NCBI RefSeq assembly: GCF_050947875.1 | Contig: NC_134571.1 | Coordinates: 1,255,001-1,319,000 of the forward strand | Length of the DNA stretch: 64,000 nt | Direction: 5' to 3' | Origin: Dermacentor variabilis | Taxonomy: Eukaryota; Arthropoda; Arachnida; Ixodida; Ixodidae | Shown: piece after piece, positions 45,601 to 57,600 of the stretch | How positions within the stretch are numbered: the stretch's first letter is position 1 | Layout of the letters: each line of letters opens with the position of its first letter | The notes under the pieces: model-generated | What the model was told of the DNA's origin: nothing | What the model saw: only the letters and a program-made list of their open reading frames with translations | Database searches by the model: none | Program-made: the position numbers and the translations under genes

Positions 45601-48600
45601 AGGGCTACGTGAACAGAAAGCTGCAGGCACCATCGCATTCAATTCACATCAAACAATTCGCACCACGTCCTCTGATGTTGACGCATGCTGCTGTGCAGGT
45701 TGATCTTCATACGTCGACATTGCAGCAATACTGGGACGTCTGGTGAATGGTTGCAAGAATGGTTGCAGGCTTTTAGCCTGCTCGAATTGTCGGCACTCTT
45801 AGATGATAGCATCAACTGTCGAGCAGCTTTTGCACATGAGCAGATTAAAGGCGTCGTCAGCAATGCCCTTCAGCATGCGCCCGACCTTCTAAGCTTCTGT
45901 CATGTCATGATTGGCTTTACGACAAAGCACCAGCACGTCCTGGATGTACAAGACATAGGACTCCGTGGGGGATTGGGCACGGGAGACCAGTTTCTGCTTT
46001 GCGGCAATTCTTCGGCCGGATGGTTTGCCAAACAACTCTGGCAACTTCTCTTTGCATTGATCCCAGCTTATTAGCTGCTCTTCGTGGTTTTCGTACCACA
46101 CCTTTGCCGTGCTTCTTCAGTAGAACAACAGGTTAGCTAGCATAAGCGTAGAGTCCCATCTGTTGATTCCACTCACGCATTCGTACATCGCCACCCACTC
46201 CTCAACGTCGGCGCCATAGGTCCCACAGAAAGTTCCAGGATCCTTGGGTTGCACAACCACAACCAAAGAGGACAGTGACGTAGCTGGTGACGGTGACGTT
46301 GGAGACGGCAACGACGTTGATCCCGCATGCTCACAGTCATTCATGATGGCAACGGTGATGCGACATCCACTGCGGAGCTCCATTTCCAGCAATGGTACCC
46401 AGCACCTCCACCAATATGTTATGGAGATGTTGGGAGTATAGAAAGACTGTATTTACAATATATACATAAGTAGAGTCAGTGTAGTTAAAGATGGCTGACC
46501 AGCAACAACATGCAGCAGCCAGCGTCTCGCGATCTTCCTCTTCTTTCCTCTTCGTTTATCCTTCCGTAACAGTATATTCAAATGCACATTACTGTACTTA
46601 AAAATGTATATAGAAAACAATGAAATTACATAAAAATTATAATTCTTCAATTGAATATATCACACAACCCTGTCTCTGTCCCATTAATTCCACCATCACA
46701 AGAATCCATCACGTCTAATTAATTAAAAACCCGTCATGAGAAAGAATGCTAATCGCATTACCGTCGCCAGTCATCTCTGTAGGATGAATGCACCAACAAT
46801 TTTTTTAGAGTTAATCTAACCCGGGCAAAGACTGCGTGAGCTGAGATGGCGTGGCATCATGCGCTGTCTTCCTGTGCATTATGTCTTGGAGGTTGCTTAA
46901 TCTCGAGTTTCAGAGATATATTGAAGTGAGAGGCAGACGAAGCATTCGCTCCCCACTCAACATTGCTAGACTAGCTTCAGTTGTAAAACTTTCCGCCCAC
47001 GCGCTTATAACCGCTGTTGCCACTTCTGTGACAGCCACCAGATGGCAGCGCCGTTCCATCGAGCTCCACTGCAGACACCTCACCGCAGCCTTGAGCTCAT
47101 GCGGACGGGCAGTTTGCCCGTGTTTCACGCTCGCTGGCGTTCTCTTTTGTCCGAATTAGTAATACCATGAGAAAGCGGTATCCACCTGCAGCAATAAAAT
47201 TTATTGGGCCAGTTGGTTCATACTGAAAAAAGGGTAAACTACACGAAAGGAAGAAATGCGTACAGCCAAGCGCAGAAGCTGCATTTCTAAATGTCGTGTA
47301 TTTCTTCCTGTCGTGTTAACGTTTCGTGCAGTTTCTTAACGATTCGCGCAGTTTAGGCTCAGGAGCTTGAAGATCTGGCCAAAGCGCATGATTGTAGAAT
47401 TATCTTCATCCCCACCGAAGCTTTTCAGCAGGCCAAAGAAGCGCTACAGAAAGATGAGGTCGGTCTTGGAACACACAAGGCACACACACAAAAAAGAATT
47501 TTAAGAATCAGTGGCCTTTCCACTCCGTAAAGATGATCAACAAGCAAAGCTGAAACATGCGGCCCCTGTGTTTGTCACTGGGTTAATCCCGAGGGTTCAT
47601 TAAAGTATTTCTCAATTATGAGGTTAGTCACACGATTGGCTGCGACGGAGAGAACAACGTCACTGATGGTATGCCCGCAGTTCGCCGTTGTCGCTTGCGT
47701 TCGATGTCTCGAGTTTGCTCAGCGGCGTGGTTAGCAGCCTTCACCCGCCACTTGCCGCTTGTGATTCTTTGAAATTAAAATTCTTCAAAATTATATCTGT
47801 CCGTTAGGTAAGACAATGGCTCATACTCCCTTAAGCAATGGCTCATACCCCCGTAAACACAGCCTCCCTATAACGGCGGCAGAAGAGAAGTGAAATTCTA
47901 CGCTGGAATGATGAACGGCAACGCAGCCAGCTGTGAAAGTCGACGACGAACACGGGAGCAATGGCACAAGCGCATGCCGTGGATTTCGCAGCGAGTTCCT
48001 GTTCAGCGTGAGGAATCGCTCTGTTCCACCCCGAGCAAAGGGTTCCATTGCTGGGAGCACAGTGGCGCGCCGAACTGTCGACATCGTTCCGATAGCCACC
48101 TAGGCAGCCAGGTACGCAGCACGTCGGCATCATCTGCTGATATTCTTAACAAACTCTGCGAAGGCTACAGTTTCGTGGATGACATGCTTGCTGAAATTCG
48201 CCATCAAGAACGAACCACAGAATACACCAACGCTGCACCGCGTGCTTAGTCCGGCCTGCCCGCGTAGCTGGCTAGTGAGGGAGTGAAGCTGGGCACGACT
48301 GCAGTGCCACGAAGGCGCGGGTGGGTGGCGGTTCCATGCAACGGCACAGAGTTTGAAAACTGAAGCTGGTCTAGTAACGTTGCTCCCCACTGTCGGTGCT
48401 TTTCATGATAACATTTTCCCACTGCAGGCAACACTATCAGCTTCAGGGGTGGTGTGGATGCAAAAATGTGGCTGTGTTCACTTTGTATGCTGATAGGATG
48501 ATATTGTCAATATGGCATGAAACCATATCTTTTGTCGCCGACTCTCAAATTGAACAAAATGATTTTTTTCTCATTCAAATTTGCTTTTTTCGATTGCCTG

Positions 48601-51600
48601 ATATCCGGAAACATTCGCGACCCCTTTTGTGTAATAAAATCCATCATCGACTGCAGTTCTTTGCATAAAACAAAATTTCAATATATAACAACATTTCAAT
48701 ATAATGATGAAGCAAACTGCCGATTTTGCTGGTTTTCTTAACTTAATATATTAAAATGCAGAACATGTGACTTTGGACAACTTTGATAAATGGTGCAGCT
48801 CATCCAGAGGAACTTGCGCGAGAATAGCCCTGCTGCATACATACCTCATACATGATGCATTTCAAATGTGGCAATATGGTGTGTCGCTACATGGGTTCAG
48901 TGCTGATTGCATTAACGTTGACATTCATAGAAAGATGGGCTCTCCTGAAATTTTCTTTTTTCTTACTTTCTTAAATTGCTGCACTCGTGAACATGAGTGC
49001 TGGATGTATATCATGGAGGGCTTCATTTGCATTGCCATATTCCAGACGACACTTTGAATTATTCTAGATCGCGCACGATGAGCTCTCCAAATTTCGCAAC
49101 AAGCGTGCATGTGGTCTGAATGGAGGAGATCAGTATCGCATGGCTATGGCATTGTTGCTAGTGGCTACACACCGTGTTGTAGGTCGGTCGTGACACCCAA
49201 GACACTGGTAGCATGTTTCTGTGGTGCATATTTACGGTCCAGGTGCATCTTTGTTTGCCAGACACTGCAAGGCGTGGAAAGACAGCCAGCAATCTGAATG
49301 TTGCTTACAGCATGACTTCAGTGCTGGTCATCATTAGTTCACACTTGACATGAATTCACTTTGTGTCGTTTACTGCACATAGCAGGCTGGTGCTTTGGGC
49401 AGATCCTTGAGCTCTTTGCTTGAAACAAGCGGTGCACTTTCCTTGGCGCACAGCCAATGCTGACTGCCATCGGCGCCTGGACAGCAGCAACCTGACCGAG
49501 CATGAGGGAAACATCTACTGCCGCTCCTGCTATGGCAAGCTGTTTGGCCCGAAGGGTTACGGCTATGGTGGCGGTGGTGCTGGGGTGCTCTCCATGGACA
49601 CTGGTGACAAGTACAGAAATGGACCACCTACCAGGTATCCTCATTGCATATTAGACCATCCGACTTCTTGTCAGTCTTTAATTTTCACATAACACAGTCG
49701 TATGCAGGGCACCACAAACAGTGCCATCAGCGAACATAGCCGTACAGAACCCATTCAATCAGCTGAGAGCACATTACCCTGTGCTGCATGCACTTGATGT
49801 CAGCAGTCAGCTTCCGTGTGGCAAACATGATGTTGTTTGTTTCTAATAGGGAAGGGTTTAGGATTAAAAAGTGGGCTGTGTACAGAGTCCGGGATGCTCT
49901 AGGCATTATAGGTCATTTCCAGTAGGCTTCTTGGTTGCAGCCTGGTGATAGCGATGGCAAAGTGAACAAGTACGCAACTGGAGAACAACACCAATTTCAG
50001 TTCGTACCAGCATGCGCAACTCGGTGGATAATTTTATATTGGGTGAACGAAGGAGCTGTGTTCTCTACCATACATGGTCAACAACTGTTGGATGGTTAAA
50101 GGTGAAACATGCATTTTCCAACAAATGTCTATGATCAACTAGGACAGAGCTAAACAGGGTCATGTGACCCATAAAATCAAAGTGCTGGCTTTCTATGGCA
50201 GTGGTAGTAAATACTGCCATCGATTCTGTAGCAAAGCTCGTATGTGGTACAGCTCGTACGTGGCACATTTGGTGCCTTGTGAAATACCTCTTTAACTACA
50301 TTCTATGGACTGTGGATGTTTCATGTCTACTGTCATGGCTGCGAACGTTGCTGGCTCTTGAGATTGGGTATCATGCATCGCACACAACAAGCAGGCTTTC
50401 AGTTCAGCTTTTAAATTGTGTCTTGGGATTATAGGTAACTTCAACCGTGACTTGAACAGTGTGTTGTACCTGCTTGAACACTCTGTCTGCAATAAATGGT
50501 ACATGGTCAGACCGAAACACCATTATTGAGACACTGCTTCAATAACTACAAGGCTCACTGTGCTTCTTAAAATATTGTCTGTGCATGTTAATGTATATGT
50601 GATCATCTTCTAATTAATGCAGCCATCCTGAAGTCGTTTTTTTTACAATGTTTCACTGTTAGTGACACCTGAACAACTGAGTACAAGTCCTACCCAGAAA
50701 AACTGAATCTATGCCTCCATGCTTTGGAATGTAGTTGACAAGAGAGGCGGCAATGTTTTATAAGCTTGCCTATCAGCCCAAGCAGTTTGTACAGATGGTT
50801 AACCAGCGAAGCTGAAGCGTGCGGCCCTGGTGCTTATCACTGGATAAATTCTGACAGTTCATTAAAGTCTTTCTCAATTATTGGTTATGTCGTCATAATT
50901 ATTTAATGACTATGATGAATGTGGGAGCACTGGCACAAGCATGTTCATGAGTTAGCGCCGAGGTGCGCCAACGAGCCAGCTGTATACGACAATGCTGGAT
51001 CCATTGCTAATGATGATAGCTTTTCTACATGCGGACACCATATTGGAGAAACTAGCTCTTAGCACCTTCGCTGTAAAAAAATTGGGTAGAAAATTGGGCT
51101 TCAGGAGGTACCATCACATCACGGATCGTGTGGCTTTCCGTCAACGCAATGCCGCCATCTTTACCTTCATAAAGAAGACAGATGGAAGCATCAGATAGCT
51201 GCAGCATGGTATTTTGCTGTGCAAAACAAAAACAAAAGAAACAAGCCAAAAGGGAATAAACTGGCATGAAGATTCGTTGCTGCTGTCATATGTGTATAAG
51301 AAGCACTCCTGTTGATCGTGGCGATGCTTAGTGATGACGATAGGCTGTGCCGCCGGCTAACATTTCTTTTGTTAATGCATTCGAAATGCAAAATTGTTCA
51401 ATGTACCATTCAAAATCGTGGAGTGGTGGTATACACTATGCACAAAACGCTGACAACGCCGCCTGTTGTCAAGTCTGCGAAGCGTAGGCGGGTTCGGACG
51501 AGCACTGTTCCCGTCTGCGCCTATGCACGTGCTGTCATGTTTGCATTCTTGATCAGGATTTAACGCTTCTATCAGCGATGTCTTGAGACAACTTTGCATA

Positions 51601-54600
51601 GTTTGATACTTCAAAAAGCACAAAGAGCAAAAGGAGAAAGAAAAATTTAAAAAAGAATGAAGGAAAACAGGTAACAGTGTGGGGTCTCTCACCCGTGCTC
51701 TTAGGACAAAGGAACGACAACACAGTAGTGCAAACAATCACAAGGGCATTTATTGCACCTTTGATAGATCAATGCCTGCTAGCCGAGTTGCTATCCACAA
51801 AACATGCCGATGGGCGCGCGACAAATCTAGAAGTCCGACTCACTGCGACCGGTTTGCGAGCGAATATGTTCGCCCCATGCTGGATCCCGACGCCTGGTCA
51901 TTCGCGTGTACGGTCACGCGGATGGTGGCGCGTTCCGAGGCGGCTACGCGAGACGGTCTCGCAGAAGCAGGGGTCGGCGCACGCGCAGGTCGGCACGTCC
52001 GTCCCGCTTGCTTCCCGAACCCCAAGAGAGCAAGCGCCTTCCTTTCAGCGCCCAAGTAACCTCGCCTGTCGGCGGCATTAGCAGCGCAACACTCGCGCCA
52101 TCTCTCGCACTGCGCCCCAACCACATCGACTGCCGCGGGCATCACGCAGGCCACGCGGCGAAGCCGGAATACAGGAGACGCGCTATGCGGGAAGAACATC
52201 AGGGGAGGCGCGAGGGTCGCGCATCCCCACATGCCCCCAACCTTAAATCACTTCTTATTCCGGCGAAACATGTGACACGGTCTAACATTAACCCGTGCTT
52301 TGCGAACAAAATAGTACATGCAACAGTGGTCGCGCAGAAGAAATGTCTACACGCTGTCCATAACATGCGAGCCGACTGTCCTTGGGTACACCGCTGGCGT
52401 CCGCCGGTCACAGCGGCAGCTTTGCAGACTCGGCGGCACGATTCCAGGCCAGGACTCCGGAAACGATGACGCAGTAGTCGGAATGAGCAAGTGTCGCTCG
52501 CGCCGACGCGCCCTGCTGGCAAGAGCCGCCGTAGCTGTCGGTGACCGCCGGCTCTTTTGTCCGTCGCCGAGGGTTGCGAGCTGGATACAGGAGGCCGCCG
52601 AAGTCGCCGCGCCAAACTGGCCACAGCATCACCATCGCCCGGGGTGGCTCGATCGTAGTCCGGGGCAGCAGCGCAGACTATGTGCAGGTGACAGCAAGCC
52701 AGGGGTGACTCCAATCACGCTGCGTACACTCAACACATTCGGCAAACACTAAAGTAGTGCAAGGGAGAGGAATTATGCATGCGCATCGCCCACGTGTGTA
52801 CGATGTTCAACTCGGCTAGCAAAAGATCGGGCAGCTACTCGGATGCTAAGTTCACGTGAACGAAGCTTGCTTCCTTGAGTCGAACGAGTAATTTCAATTC
52901 GTGCGAGGCGAAATAGAATGAGGGAAGCAAATTGCAACACCTCAACGCCACGGTCCACCAGGTTGTGTCCCTCCACGTGCGACAGGCAGCTTCGTAAAAC
53001 CTTAGGCCTAAAACGTCGCTACCCTGACAACAACCGGCATCCAAAAACAACACCCCAAAATGAGCGCAAAACAGGCAGCCGCGAGGAGACGTCAGCTCTG
53101 TGAGGTGGTCCTACTCCGCTCGGTGCGCACAGCATCAGAGTTGACGGCGCCCACTGTCCTGGACGGTGTCGGAGCGCCCGGTGCCAGGCCGCAATACCAG
53201 TCAGCCCGTAGTGGCACCCGTGGCCCGCGGCCACCTGGCTCCCAGAGCCGCGACTTCATCCGAGTCAAAGAGATAGAAGAAGCTATTTACATAAGCAATT
53301 CGGACCACCCACGAGGCTTCCGTACTCACTCGCTTCAGGCTTGCCACTGCTCCGCGGGCGCGCAGCCTCGCTCTCCCAGGATGCAGACCACGTGGCTCTT
53401 GTACTGACGAATGTCATTAAAAAAACACTTGCGAAAAGGCTTAGCATGTTGACATGTTCAAACACACCACAGCCACCATCACCTCGCTCAAGAAAGCACG
53501 CCGCCGATGCTAGCGATCAAAATTCACGCTAGGCCTACGCTTCGGTTCAAACAAAGGTCTCAAACGAAGCAAACTGTTAAATCTATCGTCCGATGTCCCA
53601 AGAGTCCCACGTTGGGCAGCCAGATGTGGGGTCTCTCACCCGTGCTCTTGGGACAAAGGAACGACAACACAGTAGTGCAAACAATCACAAGGGCATTTAT
53701 TGCACCTTTCATAGATCAATGCCTGCTAGCCGAGTTGCTATCCACAAAACATGCCGATGGGCGCGCGACAAATCTAGAAGTCAGACTCACTGCGACCGGT
53801 TTGCGAGAGAATATGTTCGCCCCATGCTGGATCCCAACGCCTGGTCATTCGCGTGTACGGTCACGCGGATGGTGGCGCGTTCCGAGGCGGCTACGCGAGA
53901 CGGTCTCGCAGAAGCAGGGGTCGGCGCACGCGCAGGTCGGCACGTCCGTCCCGCTTGCTTCCCGAACCCCAAGAGAGCAAGCGCCTTCCTTTCGGCGCCC
54001 AAGTAACCTCGCCTGTCGGCGGCGTTAGCAGCGCAACACTCGCGCCATCTCTCGCACTGCGCCCCAACCACATCGACCGCCGCGGGCATCACGCGGCGAA
54101 GCCGAAATACAGGAGACGCGCTATGCGGGAAAAACATCAGGGGACGCGCGAGGGTCGCGCATCCCCACAACAGAAAAGGCGTTTCAGTCACAGGCATTCT
54201 GACAGGCTGGTCAATCTCAAGGAGCACAGTAGCTCTTGCACGGCCTTCTGATGCGATGTTAAGTCGCGTAGATGTAAAATTATTTCTTCCAACAGCGGCT
54301 GGTTGTCGAACTGGTTCAGCATGAAGGAAAGCGATTGTTTGTTGACACTGTGCTGCGGGCACTGGCATAGAACATGACGAATGGTGAACATGGCGAAGCT
54401 GTGAAGCGTTCATTGTGTTTAGACGCTTTGAACAAAGGGCTCCATATTAAAAAGCAGGAGACGGCGCCTTCAAAAAAGCGTCGCGCAATCTCCCACGCGT
54501 TGCACGGCATCGGCTGTTACTCCACCTATCTATGGCACTGAAATGCGACTTGCGGAATAAAACGTTCAGTGCACGCTCGCTTCAGCCATCTGCATGTTGA

Positions 54601-57600
54601 CTGTACAAGCTGGCATCTGTGAGTATTAAAGGCTTTGACAGTGCATTCAACCTCGTTTTGAATGCTTCTCAATGTCACTTCGCGGTAATGGGAAATGCCT
54701 GAACATAGAAGCCCTGATGTCTGCAACTAATGCAGTTTCACTTTACCCCAGCTGTGTCATGTATTGTGGTCAATTCTGAAAACTTCGTTTCTTTTTTTCT
54801 TTATTTAGTTGTTAGTGGTACTTGTGAGTGCTTGTTCACTTTTTCTTCTTTTGCGTGAAATTGGTCAATATATGTTCATGTTGCTTCACTGTAGTTGTCT
54901 CTGCTTTGAAAATGATTTCAATGTTGCATGTGATTTACAAGAATTATTTAATGGCATGCTTTGTATTTGCTTTCACACTGCTAATCATGTGTCAAGGTGG
55001 TACTCTTGTGACTAATTAAAAACCGCTGCATTGGCTATTCAGACTTGGGGAACTACAAAAGGCGATACTACAACATGCGGTTTGATTCTGTATTTGGTTG
55101 CAAGGGTGATACTAGTAAAATTGGCAGAGGCACTAAAAAGTAACATAAAATATAAAAACAATATGCTCTTGACTGACCAGGCAGGCAAATTTCAGCTATG
55201 GCGTCTTCTGATATCTGACTTGCGTGCTCCCATGAAATCATAGAAACGCTTTGCTTGTTTAACGATGGAACATGTGAAATCCATGCTGTGCAGACAGTGG
55301 TAAGATGAAAGCATAAAAACAGTCAACCCTTAATTACTGCCGGAGTCTCTATGTGCTATTTTGCTCAAGCTCATCGTGCTGGTTTTGCAAGCTTTACCGT
55401 CACTAGCTTCTCACGTGGCCATGTACGAATCATGTATTCGCAGGTGCGACGGCACTCCCTCAACCTACTATAAAAATACATGACATGTAAACGAAGCAAG
55501 TGTGTGCATGAAGAACTTTGGTTCACGCACCAACAAATGAAGCCTTTAGTGGCCGGGGCGTGTAATGAAAGCGGCATATTGGCCATGAGCTCTACTTCAT
55601 AGGCAAGCTTGCAACGTTGATGCTCATCTGCGGCAAACATCTGGCGCGTAAGGAGACAATGTTGTCCTAGACAGCCATGAAGTCGGACACATGTCCACTA
55701 TTGTACAGTGTGATTTCCTTGCGCACACTGACACCGCAGAAGTAACTATCTGGGACGCACACAAATGGCAAATCGCACGCACACACTTCAGTCATGCCGC
55801 CTGCAGTGGAAGCCGCAGGGCTCTCCTACGGTTCCAACGGCTACGCAGCCTTCAGTGGCGCCCCTATAGGTTCTGCGCATAGCGTATAGGAAAAACAGAG
55901 TAAAAAAGAAGTCCCATTTGTGCGTATATCCTCACTCCTCCTCTCTGAAGCATTGGAATATGTGCATTGCACTTCAAGGGTGCCAAGGTCACTATCACTA
56001 GAAAACTGATAATTGTATAATTATTCTGTATTTCAGCATTTGCCATATAAGAATTAAGGTTCTCATTTGAATCATCCTATTATGTATGTATGCCAGTGAC
56101 ACTAGTATATTTCTTTCAGGGACCGATGCTAACTGCCTCACTTGGAGAGGCTGAGTTTCACCTAAATTTAATTAATGGTCTAAAGTCAATTCCTCAAATA
56201 TTTAGTAAGAGTAACGTAATTTTTGAGCAAAATGTGGTAATAATCTCTGCTGTATACTTTAGCGAATACTGGCTTTAGGACAGAGGAATCAATCAGCATA
56301 ACCAAGGGGCTAAACTATCAACTTGTATTGCCACTAACAATGTTTATCAAATTCTAGTCTAATGTGTGTGCTATAATCTTGCTCAAGTGTGCTAAATGTT
56401 AACCCTTTAAGTGCCGTGGACTAGTCTTAGTTGCACTTTTTCCTTGCAATTAGCACCCAAGGACGAGTCTGCTTTGTCCACTTGTTTGGGCGCTCTTTCC
56501 GATGCCAGTAACAGGCCAGGCTGGTCCAGTTCATTTTCATATTCCGGCGAGTTGCCTCTTTGGCTGCTAGGAGGCCTACAGACTCTATGTTCATCCGGTG
56601 GCTGCCAGTCGTGTATTGGTGTGCCCGTCGTGAAAATGCGATCTTCATTTGATTGAGTCGTCAAACTCCAAGGGTGATTTGCTTCTGCATGAATGCATTA
56701 ACAGTGACGCCAATGTTTTCAGTGCTGTAAAAACATCCAGTGACTCTGATGTCGCTGAATATGGCGATAGTTTTGATACATCGCAGCATTGGGTAAAGTT
56801 ACAACGATATGGAGCCAGTGCCTCCTCGTTTTACATTTGTGTGTTTTAGACACAAGTCGTAAATTTACTGCGACCATGTCATAAATTTCAAATCTGCAAA
56901 AAAGTTGTTATCAAGACGTTAAATATTAAAAAGTGTCATTTTCTGAACACTTTTCTTTTCCTTCATTATATTTTCTCCGCCAACACTTAAACGGTTAAGA
57001 GAATGGAAGCGCAGTCAAGGATGACAGAAAATTAGGCGGGCTGATGAAATTAGAAAATTTGCAATCACAGCTCAGAATCAGCTAATAGCCAGCCAGGGGT
57101 AATTGGAGGTGGCTGGAAAAGGCATTCCTCCTGCAAGAGACATAAAAATAGGCTGATGATGGTGATTATACATTAGTTCTGTTTCCTTGTCTCTGGAGGG
57201 ACTTATTATCAATATACGCAGCAAATCATTTAAGGCGCCAGAAGTCCCATAAAAACCTGAGATTGATGTTTGCTGCCACTTTCAAGTCAACGACCCTATT
57301 ATTATCAGTGATTGCAATGAACGTACATTCTTTTTGGTCCAATTCTTGCGGTGCATTTTTCTTCTTCACAGCAACATTCCAGCGACAGCTCAAGCGCATG
57401 TGGCACCTCAGAATGGCACTGTGAAGCCCGTGACCCAGAATCGTTGGGGAGGCACTGACGTTTGCCCTCGGTGCGGCAAGGCAGTTTACATGGCCGAGAA
57501 GAAAATGGGAGGCGGAGCAGTGAGTGAACATTTTCCTCTTGAGAGTGACACATCTTCAGTGGGCAATATTGTGTGGTCTAGGTGTGTGCCCACAGAGCAG

